Source: Cercopithifilaria johnstoni (Eukaryota > Nematoda > Chromadorea > Rhabditida > Onchocercidae). Taken from it: a stretch of DNA of 64,000 nucleotides. The stretch covers positions 124,001-188,000 of the forward strand of contig CAKAEH010001381.1 in the NCBI GenBank assembly GCA_916381525.1, in the 5' to 3' direction. The translations under genes were made by a program, and so were the position numbers. The notes beneath the pieces were generated by a model. It had not been told where the DNA came from. It saw only the letters and a list, made by a program, of their open reading frames with translations, and did not search any database. Positions 51,703 to 63,632 of this stretch are shown here, piece after piece; position 1 is the first letter of the stretch, and each line of letters starts with the position of its first letter.

Positions 51703-51847
51703 AAATTTTTCATTATTTTTAAATTTCAATTCATACTTTTTTTTCTAACAAAAAAATTATCATTTTTTATCCATTGCAACATAAGATGATAAAATATGAT
51801 AATCTATGCTATAAATAAATCTATGTTATGCAAATTTCAGTAACTAT
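51703..51847. other. Short gap between the LamG-like candidate and MSP-like gene B
   Basis: AT-rich DNA between convergent 3' ends (plus-strand stop at 51702, minus-strand stop at 51848). It presumably holds both polyadenylation signals; no other feature is seen. Confidence 0.4.
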
Positions 51848-52839
51848 TTATCTAATTAAAGTTGATAAACCTAGAAGTTTGATATGAGCTGATCCGATGA
51901 AATTATCATTATTTGCGAAAAGTTTAAGAGAAAAGAGTAATTCGGCGGGTTCCATTTGTTGCCATGTTTCAATGTAATTCGGACAAATCCACGATAACAT
52001 GCATTTCTCTTCGCAATAAGAAGAAATTTGTCCATTGCCAGATGGAAATGCCTTAAAATTTTCAACTTCAACCATCAAACAACAAATTTTATACCTTTTT
52101 CTAAAGTTTCTAATTTTTATTTTTTGTAATTTTCTAATTTTTCAAATAATAAAAAGGTAAACAAAAAGAAATGAAAACTTTTTTCATTGATTTTTGAAAC
52201 AAAACAAAAAAGAATAAATTAAAAAGCAATCGATCGATCAATTCAATTATTATTATTATTATTCATTCTCAAAAAAACGTTACTATAATTGCTGCTGTCG
52301 TGCAATGCAATTTCCATTCAATCAAACTTGGAGTATCATTAATTAGTAAGAGTAGAATGTGTGCAATTCGATTGTTAGTCCATTCACATGCAAATCTAAC
52401 AGTGCTAAAATTTTGCCAACTATTATCAATGATAACAACATTTTATCACCTAGCCATAATATTTATCCACCCATAATTCGCATTCATAATTTAAACAACA
52501 TTTCATTACGTATTCATAATTCTAATTCGTTATTTCTTCGAATATTTTAATTTTCCTTGTTATATATTTCTATTAAGATATTAATTATATTAGTTTAAGC
52601 ATGTAAAATTTGACCTCAAGCGTATGTGACTACGATAGGTAAAGTGTCACATGCCTTATTCAAACAAATTTTTTCCATTTCTGCTTATCTGTTTGAAAAA
52701 TATTAGCTGAAATTCGAATTTAAAGAAATAAATATACCATTCTTCGTTAACTGACACAATTTCATAATTTGGTTGCTCTGTGATTGGCGACAAGTCATGA
52801 CTTTTCAACAAGGTATCATTGATCTCTTCGGAATGTGTT
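51848..52839 (-). CDS. MSP-domain-like protein B, tandem paralog of A
   Basis: Exons 52839-52738, 52404-52284 and 52051-51848 join in phase to a TAA. The N-terminal exon reads THSEEINDTLLKSHDLSP, the second contains NNRIAHILLLLINDTPSLIE and WKLHC, and the third AFPSGNGQISSYCEEKCMLSW then ICPNYIETW. Exon 2 is 121 nt, as in A, and the third exons align from A-[LF]-PSGNG through the W-rich strand, with clear but low identity. The first exon begins with one carried-over base, so at least one more 5' exon exists. A candidate ends near 53745 (reading INQFKFVETDLQ, donor GTATGC) and fits the phase, but is unproven. Function is unknown. Confidence 0.55.
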
Positions 52840-55556
52840 CTGCAATATCATTTCATGAATTGGTTATTTCACTTTGCATTTTCAGATTTCAAATATTATC
52901 TCTGACTGACTAAATTTCTTGCTTCGATAAATAAATAGCATTTTTTTAAGTACGAAATGTCCTCAATACTTATACCTTTCCTTAATTATAAGCTTTAAAT
53001 ATGATAATTGCAGTTTCAATAATTTTAACATAAATTGCAATTTTATTTTATTAATAATTTTTGAAATTAAAAATAAACGCACGCCATTATATCAACCATT
53101 ATCCGAATTTAATGAAACTAATATAAACCTCCTTGTTAACACACTGATAAATAAAATAATTGAAATTATTTTCAAGTTTTTTTATCTACTGATTAATCAA
53201 GAAAATAAATCTAACCATTAAATATGCAAATTTTACATCTTTAATTTATAATATAATGATATAGTTAAATTTCATTTATATAAAGCATCTAAGAAATTTT
53301 GGAAAAGATATGATCGCTTTACTGTTATTGATTGATAATATCGAGAAATCGAAATTTTTGTTAGATTTTACAATATCTGCTTTTTCAACCCTTTCGTTAT
53401 TAATCAGTTGGTAGGAGCAATTTTTCAGAATTTTCGTTGGCAAAAATTCGTGTAAAAAGATATGATAAGGTAAGGAGTATGATTGATTAGTACGTAATAA
53501 TATAAAATTATAATTTAAAGATATGAACATTACAATAAAGAGGAAAAACTGTAAAGATTTTGAAGAAATTAGGAAAAGTTCAATTATTTTGTAGGAATAA
53601 TTATTAATTATTTTAGATGCTAAAGGATGAAATGGATTTCTTAGAGTCTCTCTGAATTTTGAATTCATTTGAATTCTGAAAAAAAGGAGAAGTGTGTATC
53701 ATCAATGATCTTCCCAAATCTCCCTAGAGCATACTGTAAATCTGTCTCAACGAATTTAAATTGATTAATTTTAACAGCATCCTATTACTTGATAAAAAAT
53801 AATGCAATTATGGAATCAAACGCCTTAAATTAATCCATATGATCTGCAGAAATATTACGGGTAAGATAATTTTGAAGGGTTTATCTTTATCCAGTAAATC
53901 AAGTCGAGTATTAAATATAGTATAAAAAATCGTTTACAATTTTAATACTTGATTTAAACTTTTAACACTTGATTAAAGTCTTAAGCAATTTTTTAATATT
54001 TAATATACTAGTTAGACTTCATATCGAAAACACTGATCTGGCTCAATTTATGAAGATGCTTAGCATTTATGCTAGAGCATCTTCATTCATGGAATTCATC
54101 AGATATAATAAATTAGTGAATAGTGATTTTCAGTGATTTGAAGCGTAAGTAATCTGCAAATATCTATGATTGCAAATTTCAAGCATATGTTGTTCGAATT
54201 TCATATAGCTTATCTGTTATCAGATACTGATATAGGGTATATTTAATTGCATTAGATAGGCTTAATCACATTGATTGACATTGATTGTCATTGTGATTGC
54301 TTTATAGTTATACTTCCTTTTCAATTTCAACAAAATAAGAAAAAGAAACAAATTTTAATGCAAAATTCAAGAAGACAATTTATCAATTTTCACAATTTTC
54401 AAAGACACGTATGAAATAAATTACGACAACACGACTTAATTCTGCAACAACCTTGCATTCAATTACTAAAAATAGCAAGTTTATATCGGTTATGCAGCAA
54501 ATAAATTCTTTCTTTCAATTTTCCTATTTTAAATATTTCAATATAGCAAGATCATATGAATCATATCATATCATTCAATGAAGGAATACAATAAGATGAT
54601 CATTAAAATTAATAAAATTTGCAAGTGATGAATGATAAAATTGATAAAGCATTATCAAACATGGAAGTCAGATGGGCTAAATAGACATTAAGTAAGTAAT
54701 TATATATATGCTAAAATGTATAAATGCAAAATCTCATTGAGCTCGAATAGGATAATTCATGAATAAAATAAGTAACAACGTGAAGGTAAATGAAAATGTT
54801 GGGCTTCTGTAAATGATTGCAATTAAATTAATTCAACTTCATATAATTCATACCCGATCTGAAATTAATTCAAAAAATAATAAACTAGAGCTAATGTCCT
54901 ATGTTATAATTTTATTGCGTTTTTCTGAAATTAAATCATTTTCGCTATATGCTCTTCTTAACGCATATGATTCATTATATAGTAATAAAATATTCATATT
55001 TTAACCTTTAACCCATACTTGTACCTATACACCATAGTTTTTAATACCAATCCTATCAATTCGTTACCATAAACGACGATACGATAGTTGACGGAGATGC
55101 GTCATAGCATTGCTCTTCACGTGAGTAACGTGAGAATCTTTAATGTCGGTTAAAATTGATAATCAGGAAACGCTTCCTTTTACCCGTTTTCTTTTTCTTT
55201 TTAAATCAAAATTATGAAATATTTCTTTTTAATTCTTCCATTTTTAATATGATTAAAACATTTAATATTGAATAGCTTCTATATCTTCTATGGTTAAGTA
55301 ATTCGTGCCATCTTTATTCATTAGCTAAATTTTGATAAATTTATAAGTGAATTCCAGAAGTATCATGGTACCTTTGATTCAAAATGGATCAGTGTTGTTT
55401 CGTTACGTTGTTGTTATTTGCTCGAAATTACTTGAATTGAAATCAATTATTGATAAAAGATTAATACGACAGATAGTCGGCACAAATTGTTGAACCAGTA
55501 AAACTCAATTTTCCAGGAGATAAAAGGTTATTTAGTTCTCTTAATCTTGAAAGATT
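52840..55556. other. Spacer, possibly holding the 5' exon of MSP-like gene B
   Basis: AT-rich. Two coding-like minus-strand stretches are present: about 53680-53790 (reads FKFVETDLQYALGRFGK, open and balanced in composition) and a 130-codon ORF at 53276-53668 with one hydrophobic segment and strongly Ile/Asn/Phe-biased content. The first may be an exon of gene B; the second is probably chance. Confidence 0.35.
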
Positions 55557-58500
55557 TCATTCATTGATTCTTCTTCTATGAGGCCAGTGAAATCGAATCC
55601 ATGGAACACGAGGTTTCTCTTTTGGATACCACGGTATAATAGGAAAGCTATTTTGCATCGTTCTTTCTCCTCTTGGAGCCCATGGATCAGGAAAGGCTTT
55701 TTCAGCAGCTTCATCATACAGATCCTCAGCACTTGAATGTGCTGAAAGAAACCGTCTACCGAAGGCTTCTCCACTTGGTGCAGAAGCTTGACGTAAAACG
55801 TTGTAAATGAAATATGGAGGTTCTCGTACTAATGAAGATTTTGGCCATGTAGCACCTTCACGAGGAGCTGAAAAAGAGCGCCGAAGTAATTTTCGTTGTG
55901 CTAACTTTCGTCGACGACGTTTTAATGCCTGCTTTTGCCCACAAAATTGTTGCGGATTAAAAAGGATTTGATGAGTTATATCATATTGCGATGTTGCGGC
56001 GATTTGTTGACTACTGCGATTTCGTGACGAACAAGGCACCTGTTGTTCTCTTTCAGGTGACTGTTCAGGTGGTGTCAACCTTAAAGGAGGTGGAGGTGGA
56101 CGATTTGATCTCTGTCTTGATCTTTGCCTCGGAAATTGTGTGCAAGTTTCTACCCTTGTTGTTGATTTAGGGGGCCAATAGGTGTATTCATTACTGAAAG
56201 TTACTCTTTTTTTTTTAACTGATGAAGAAGGTGACACTGCTGCAGCAGCTCCTTCAAGCCCTGGAATTGGGGTATAGTTGACAATCTTTGGACCGTACGG
56301 TGTGAAAACAACTAGTGGTGGTGATGTTGGTGATTTAGGTTTTGGAAATACAAGGCGTTCATATGTTCTAGAAGTTAGTGGTGGTGTTGGTGGTTTAGGT
56401 TCTGAAAATACAAGACGTCCAAATGTCCTAGAAGGTTTTATTTGCTCACTCTTCGAACTGCTTTGATCTTGCTGTTGAACGGAGAGATTAATTTGATGAT
56501 AAGAAGCAGTAGAGGGAGCTGTGTAGTGCTGTTGCAATCCAGCACTGCGATTGTCACCAATATGACCAACGGATATATTCTGAGGCTGCTGTTGTAATTT
56601 TCCAACAGCACCAATTTCACTTGGTTTTTGAGTGTATGAAGGAGCTGAAACTTCTCTTGCTATGATGTTTTCTGAGATGCCAGATGGTGAGATTGAAGCC
56701 ATAATGTTGAGAGATTCCTCATTAGCAGCTGAATCGTTCCTTTCATCTGGCTGGTCATCTTCATCTTCTGATTCTTGTTCTGCTTCTGGCTGTTCCAGTC
56801 CAATGGCAAGTCTGTTCCGTATGGCGAACATTCTGGATTCGAAACTATGAAGTCGTCTTGTCACTTCACTGATAGGTTCTACTGTTGTTGATATAGGCTC
56901 ATTTGCACGTGGAATATCACGTGGTTCAGTAATCTGTAATATCGATGAACGATATTCTCTCTGTTCGACGTTGCCATTATCATCGTTATCTTCATCTGGC
57001 TGTTGTGATAATGTAGTGGACGAGGATGGTGTGGATGAGGACCAGGAACTCAGAAGGAGCGGTTGGAATATTCCTTCAAAAGGGTCTTGTTCTGAGACGT
57101 GCTCTTCGTGCGATGTATGCTCTTCTTGTGGTTCACGGTAGAATGAAATTGTAGGGAGTCTACGTTCGGGTGCGTTTGTGGGGTTTGGATCTTGTTCGAC
57201 TGTAGTCATCTGTAATCGTGTTCCTGACAAAACAGTAGATGAAGCGGTTGTTATAGACGCAGTAATTAGTGACTCCGTTTGAGTGATTTCTAATTTAGCT
57301 GTGCTAATGTCTGATTCAGCAGTAGCGCTTTCGGATTTAGCCGAAGAAAACGTTTTAGGTTTGAAAATTTGTTCATATATAACAGCAGCATCATATTTCG
57401 GAGCATCAGGATGATAACAATAATGTTTGAGTGATTGAGGCATAGTGAAATATGGTTTGTATGGTATTATTGGAGGTTCAAATTTCGGGGTTGGTTCACC
57501 TGATAGATAACGCAGTAAATGTGAGGACGGCACCGCTGCTTTCTTACCTGCAAAATTTATGAATCAATTGATAGACAAAAAAACGTTAGTCTAGTTAACT
57601 TTTCTCTTTTTGAACTGTTAAAGTTGCTATCAGTTGCTCAGATAAGAATTGATGTAACATGTGGAGAAATGCTGATATATGAGTTGCTATCTTTAAGGAT
57701 TTTAATTTTTGAGAACAGTGTAGAAGATAGTAGAAGATAAAGTATAAGAATAGTAGTAGAAGATAAAGATTCGTTTGAAAATTGATAAAAAGGAGAACGA
57801 CAAGAGAGAATTGCAAAATTGAGAAGAGAGAGAAGGAATGAATTTGAAGTACATTTTGCGGTAATCACCATGCCACTTTCTTGCTCCTTCCAGCATCTCT
57901 AATTCACGCACTTCCCGAGGACCAAGAACCGACTTCCAAAGATCTAAATTATCTTGCAATAAATTCACCACTGCACGAATATCCGGATCTTGATTAACAT
58001 GATCCTTGCCTTCAGTCACTGCCTAAAATAAACGATTCTATTAAAGAATTTTTATATGACGCAATTTTCAATAATTATAATTTCTCAAGCTTTTGAATTA
58101 CATTATCACTAATCATTGTTTTACTTTCCTTTTTAAATAAATTAAAATAAAAGCATACTTGCATTGATAACTGTAAGGCTTTAATACGATCATAAGGCAT
58201 CCGATAATAATGTATAGACATATTGAGCATCACACCTAAACGTAAAGGATCATATCTTTTGAGCTTTTTCGTTGCTAATTCAAGCGCCAATTCATAGCTT
58301 TCCTCGGCAAGAATATGAAAGCCTAAAACCAAGTCTTATTTTTAATAAGAAATAAAATATAGAAATGTGATAAAATTAAAATGTTCCCATAATGACAAAT
58401 ATTTCAAGATATGAAAATGCTTAAGCATAACTTATAGTTCATGCTATATCTTCGCTAACGAGTAATCTAAGATTTACAGATATTGTTAACAACAAATCGT

Positions 58501-60512
58501 TGTAGTTCAGCCTTTCTCAGCATCCAAAAAGTTCAAGGTTCATTTATTCGTTATGCAGTCTTCTGATATATTGCATTAAATAAGCATCTCATGTAGACAC
58601 CAATTACATTTCATCCATCAAATATATAATGAGAAATTGAAATTTAATAAAAGATTTACCATAAAATTGATCGTTACTTACAGTAGTTGACCAGTATCGA
58701 TAATAATCAGCACGAAGTTTCAAAAAGTAAATTCTCAGTTCAACATTTTTCGTACCCAATATACCATTATCAATCATTTCCTATAAGCAAACAGTTGAAT
58801 TTCACAAATCATTTACATCAATTTTCGTCATTAAATTCAATTTGCTATTACCTTAAACAATGCCAGAAACAATTATCTGATTTTAAAAGCAATTTCTTTT
58901 TGACTCACTTTTGATTAAAACAAATATGTGTTTGATAAAATTTTATTCGAACTAATTATTTCATAAATTATTGCGCAGGCTGAATATTTTACAAATAAAT
59001 TTAGCACTCAATTTTTTGCAGTTTACGCATTGATTCTTGAACAAGATGACAAGTTTGCTTGTTATCAAACAAATTCTCAGAGCAGCTAGAAATGATAGCA
59101 GCAATTAAAACAAACAATGATTTATGGAGCTCAAAGTTACTTACCGAAAGAAACAATTATACTCACAGCTTTAAAAATCTTTAAAAACCTTATCTATCCT
59201 TGGGAAATCCCGAAAAAAGAATTATCAAAATATCATCTTTGTCATATTGACATTTGGATTATGTTTACATTTTTTCTTTTACATCCTCGAAAGATATCAC
59301 CATTGCAAAAATCACAACTTACAATCACTTCCTTACAAATGGTAACCACTTCATATCGTGCTCGATACATGTTGTCACGTAAAATACGTTGCTTAAGAAT
59401 TTCTTGTCGTGGTATTTGTTCTTGTAGATCAATGTATAATTTATATTCTTTGCGAAATTTATCCACCAAACCCTAAATATAACTGTTTCTTTGCTTAATA
59501 ACTTTGATAAATTAAAATTTATCCAACAAGGATTAAAATTAATGAATAAATTTGAATTTTAGTAAAGAAAAGCTTCTAATTGCTTTCATTCTGATAGCAA
59601 CAAATTTGAAAAAATCCATATAGATCAATATACAGTGAAATTGCGATAATGAAAATGATAAAATTTCCTATCATAGAATCATTACTTAAAATTCAATTTT
59701 GAAGACTACCTATTGTGTATAATCTTCAGAATAAACGAACAAAAAAAAAAAACAATGTATTATAATTTTATAGTTGCATTTAAAAACTTATCAATGAAAC
59801 TGTACAAACTTTATAGAAGACTGCAAACACATTCCTTTCCAGTGTGGTCAATTGTTCACCATAATTTCCAATTAGTAGTCGAAAATTCTCCCGTACATCA
59901 TCAAATAGTGATATCTGTGAAAGCAATGAAATAATTATACACTTTCATAACTTATATCACAATGAATTATCATTGATAGATGATATGCTGTTATTCAACC
60001 CTTAAAAGTTTAAAATGTTAACAACCAGTAAATCAATTTTTTTTTGATTCGTGATTTAATGGTAATTACACAATAACTCTAAATTATTGGTACCACATAG
60101 ATTGCCAAATTAGAATTTTGCGACAGTTACTTATAATTCTGTTTAATTATAATGAAACCTTAATTCTTCAATTATCCAATTAATAATTTATATTTTATCT
60201 GTTCACTTTTTTTGTGTCTTAGAACAAACTTAAAATTAGAGAACATAAATTTTATTAGTCTGTTATAGTTCATTAGTCATTATAGTTCATCATAGTTCAT
60301 TTATTAGTCTTCAAACTGTTTGCTGCCGCTTGCTATTTCACACTATTTAACTAATGGTTGATTTTAAGTAAAAAAAAAAACAAAGCTTTTTTCATAACGA
60401 TTTCATCGGTAACAAAAGAAGCATGAAATCAAGCTAGAATCATTACCGCATCAGCGATCCTTATGCGTAGCATTAAGTCGTAACGATCAAAAACTTCCAG
60501 CTCTTCATTCAT
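55557..60512 (-). CDS. 14-3-3 protein fused to a long disordered Pro/Ser/Gln-rich tail (916 aa)
   Basis: Seven exons join in phase: 60512-60447, 59914-59810, 59472-59323, 58780-58660, 58322-58159, 58022-57869 and a 1991-nt last exon 57547-55557. Residues 1 to about 250 form a whole 14-3-3 domain: FDRYDLMLR (helix A), LTTLERNVFAVFYK, YFLKLRADYYRYW, DPLRLGVMLNMSIHYYR and VNLLQDNLDLWKS. All phosphopeptide contacts are kept: K57, R64, R135, Y136, N181 and N227, matching 14-3-3 zeta K49, R56, R127, Y128, N173 and N224. Normal 14-3-3 proteins stop at about 245-250 aa. Here the frame runs on through one splice and a 663-codon exon. The tail holds RxxSxP motifs at 551-556, 810-815 and 839-844, KKKRVTF (RVTF 701-704), duplicated SRT[FY]xRLVF blocks (626-664), acidic and poly-basic stretches, and many Pro-Pro runs. 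Confidence 0.9.
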
Positions 60513-61803
60513 TGCAGGGGCTAATTATCTTTTTCACTCACTACATCAAATAACACTAATTAATTAGAATTGAAAACTCAAAGGTAGAAAATGAATGGTT
60601 GAATTCATGTAATCAATCATCGCCTATTTTTATTTTAAGTAAGAATTAGTGAAATAATTCTTAAATAAATAAGAAAGAAAAATGTAAATAATTCATAATG
60701 ACATTGTTGTTAACTTAAGTTCTCTTTCTTTCTTTTCTTTTGTAAAAAGAATTCGCAAAAAATTATTATTTCATTTTTATTGCTAATTAATTACATTAAT
60801 AGAATTTATTTTCTTACTATCCAAAAAAGTGATAATAATTATTAATTCATTTTCACTAAATTAACTCATTAAATCATCACTTAATAACTTAGTCAATAAT
60901 ATTCATCAATTATTCACCAAAAAAAAAATATTTTCTATAATTGTAATAATGATAATAATGTAAACAAACGATAATTACCTATACTATTTACCTATACTAT
61001 AGAATTCAAGAAAAAAAAGGAAATAATATAATTCATAAATTGTCGAACACGGAAGATAGTCTTTCAATGCTGCTGTACGCTACATGATATATTACCATTA
61101 TGATGAAACCTTTCATGTATATACACGAAAATTGTCGATTAGGGCAAATTTTCTGCTCACAAAAGATGGCGGCTTAAAATGGCGGTGCAGTTATAAGAGT
61201 AGATTAATGCCAACCATATTTAACTGATCAATTGCTAAATTATATTCGATTTCTGATCAAAAGCTATTTAACCGATTTAATAATTATAAATTCTAATTTT
61301 ATTGCCTCGATTTTAGATCACATTTGAATAAAATTTCCACCTCAATAGTTAATAGTAATAGATTACAGTATTAGTTACGCTTATATATGCAAACTGACCA
61401 TTTCCAAAATCATTGATGAGATTGCAAATTTTGATAATAATTATTCAATTTTTAATTCATAATTATTCAATTTTCAACTTCAGTCTTCTAAATAATATGC
61501 ATATAATTTCCTGAATTTTTCAATAATTTATAATTGTTCAATATTTTTTCAAATTTTCTTTAGATTATTTAGTGCTCTTTTATCGTCCTTTCAAATGCGA
61601 ATGATTTATTTTGATTTCAATCATTTTGACATATTTCTCTTTTGATTTGACAGATAGACGAAACTAATCAATAATAGCATACCTTTCATTCTTTCTCATC
61701 TCATTTATGAATATTGGTGATATTAATTAGACAGAGAAAATAAGAAAAAGGGGAGAAAAGGTAAGAAATATTTCTACTGTAAATTGTGGCCCGGACAAAA
61801 ATA
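60513..61803. other. Upstream region of the 14-3-3 fusion gene
   Basis: AT-rich spacer between divergently arranged features (14-3-3 on minus, tRNA on plus). On the minus strand an ATAATTAG lies 8 nt before the 14-3-3 ATG and could be a trans-splice acceptor. No other feature is seen. Confidence 0.45.
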
Positions 61804-61876
61804 GGCCCTGTGGCCTAATGGATAAGGCGTCGCCCTCCGGAAGCGAAGATTGCAGGTTCGAGTCCTGCCAGGGTCG
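61804..61876 (+). tRNA. tRNA-Arg (anticodon CCG)
   Basis: The 73-nt gene folds as a full cloverleaf. The acceptor arms GGCCCTG and CAGGGTC pair fully (with one G-T), the D-arm is GCCTAATGGATAAGGC, the anticodon loop CTCCGGA gives anticodon CCG (reads CGG), the T-arm is GCAGG-TTCGAGT-CCTGC, and the discriminator is G. The internal pol III promoter is intact: A box TGGCCTAATGG and B box GGTTCGAGTCC. There is no intron. The closing anticodon-stem pair (31-39) is C-A, a mismatch, which is tolerable. The isoacceptor was read directly from the sequence. Confidence 0.96.
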
Positions 61877-61879
61877 GAG

Positions 61880-61883
61880 TTTT
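61880..61883 (+). terminator. Pol III terminator of the tRNA gene
   Basis: TTTT begins 4 nt after the tRNA discriminator base, the normal position and minimal length for RNA polymerase III termination. Confidence 0.75.
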
Positions 61884-63423
61884 GTAGTTCTTTATGGTCG
61901 CATGAAGCAGTTAACAAAATAGGAAAAGTAGAAGAGGCCTTAAACGAGATGATGATCAAACTGGCACATTGATCATTCCAGTTCGGGATGAATACGTAGA
62001 ATTTTGGAATCAGAGTGTGTACATAGCGATAGAGTAGGTTGTGGGGGCGTTCAAGTTATGTCATAAATGGAATCAGTTTCCAGTGTCATTTAATCCCGTT
62101 TCGTCTTATTTCTCTCCAAAGAATTTCCGGAATAGTGCGATGTCTTTCAGGATGTCTCGTCTTGCTTTTCTCCAAACAATTTCGGAAACGGATAGATACT
62201 GATGAAAGGGCTGCAAGAATTTAGGAGCAGATAAAGCTGCTTTTGCGAAAAGTGCAATATGCAGATTAACCGGCTCTCTTCAGATATTCTCATAATATTC
62301 TGATAATTGAGAAGCAAATTAAACCTGCCCCAAGTTGTCAGGTAGATCAGGCACATGGATTCATCTTGAATAGCAAATAAATCTTTAAAAACTAGAATCA
62401 TTATCTATCTTTTTACACATATCCATGAGCTAATTTTGAGGATTATTATCAACTCTTTTACAAAAAAACTTGATCAGCAAAATGATTGTTGACCATTGAT
62501 ATCTTCGCTTGTAATTAATTTTCAGCATGCGAACAATAATAGGATGCCATCATTGAATTCTTTTTGTCTACAGCGAAGACAGCGCTAAGCTGAATACTAC
62601 GCTTCAATCATTTACGAAAAATGAAATAAACGAATACATTAAGTCTGTGATAACATTGACCAATCTACTACTAATATGACAGTTGCTAAGATTTTGTGAT
62701 AAATGATATTAACTAAGCTTTTCACTGTCGTTCAAGAAGAGATTTCATGGAATGGATAAGGATATTTATATGGCTTTTAATACACGGCGTCAATCTAAAA
62801 GAGTCAAAAAGAAGAATGATAATGAAATCAAGTAACTATCTAAAGGCGATGAGTATATGCAATGAAAGTAAATATCAGAAATTGAAATGAATAAGGCTTG
62901 GTCAAGTGAGAATTAAACGATATTTTCTTAATAAAAATGATAAGACCATTTTAAATATACGATAATTACTTATGGCTATAATAAACAGTCATTAAATTTG
63001 ACATGCAAAATCAACAAATACACTTCTTCAATTTATTTAATACTATAATTTCTTTTTCCTAAACAATAATCTATCGAACCACATAAACCAATGAATTACA
63101 GAAAAGGGCCTATTGATATTATAATGAGTAATCATACCTGTAAATGCTATAGAAATTTGATAAAGATGACAGAATAGCATGGTCTTCTCATGTTACACAT
63201 AAATTTCAGCTTTTGCAAATAAACATTATCTTTGAAAAATTTTTAAAATGCGATTTGAACAAATTATATCACGTTGAATGGTTTAAAATGAAATACATTT
63301 AGGTTTAACCTAAAAATGACAAATAGTGAAATCAACATGATGAAGAATTGATTCCTATCGAAAGAGTTATATTTTTATTTAGTTTCAATTTTATTTTACT
63401 TTTGAAAGAAACTTTGCAACAAA
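61884..63423. other. Spacer with a small imperfect duplication
   Basis: Non-coding as far as I can see. At 62102-62130 and 62158-62186 there are two diverged copies of a CGTCTT...TCTCCAAA...AATTTC..GG block, 56 bp apart. No gene lies here. Confidence 0.5.
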
Positions 63424-63632
63424 GTGCTTACAAAAATATTCATACTTCTAATCAAGGGCCTGAACTTCGCAAGTCGTAAATATTTGCTTCTCCTGATTTC
63501 AACAGTTGTCGCATTGCTTATATCTTTGTTACTTTCACTAACCATTTACTTTTGTGCTTCGTTCAACAGCAAAAATTTAACAAATATAAATATAAGTTCG
63601 AGAAATTCGAGAAGAGTTGCTGCTAGGACAAA
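63424..63632 (+). CDS. Possible membrane-anchor exon of a gene running off the window
   Basis: An open stretch contains NFASRKYLLLLIS followed by VVALLISLLLSLTIYF, one long hydrophobic helix preceded by basic residues, then a Ser/Asn/Arg-rich segment. It ends at a GTATTG donor-like site (exon end 63632). This is the layout of a type II membrane protein N-terminus, as in nematode neprilysin-like peptidases or glycosyltransferases, but the family cannot be decided from one exon. The true 5' boundary is unknown (no ATG in the usable part; an ATCAAG acceptor before the Gly-Leu-Asn-Phe-Ala codons is possible). A good TTTCAG acceptor at 63991-63996 suggests that the next exon starts at 63997, at the window edge. 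Confidence 0.3.

Noticed and set aside
53276..53668. 130-codon minus-strand ORF with a hydrophobic segment
   Set aside because: Long for chance, but very Ile/Phe/Asn/Ser-biased with no splice linkage; not called as a gene.
56278..56850. Plus-strand Gly/Ser-rich ORFs (56278-56466 and 56632-56850)
   Set aside because: Antisense shadows of the Pro/Ser-rich 14-3-3 tail exon; their simple composition mirrors it.
59117..59476. 119-codon plus-strand ORF
   Set aside because: It lies antisense to 14-3-3 exon 59472-59323, whose minus-strand reading is clearly homologous to 14-3-3.
61774..61959. 61-codon minus-strand ORF
   Set aside because: It is the antisense reading of tRNA-Arg(CCG), not a protein.
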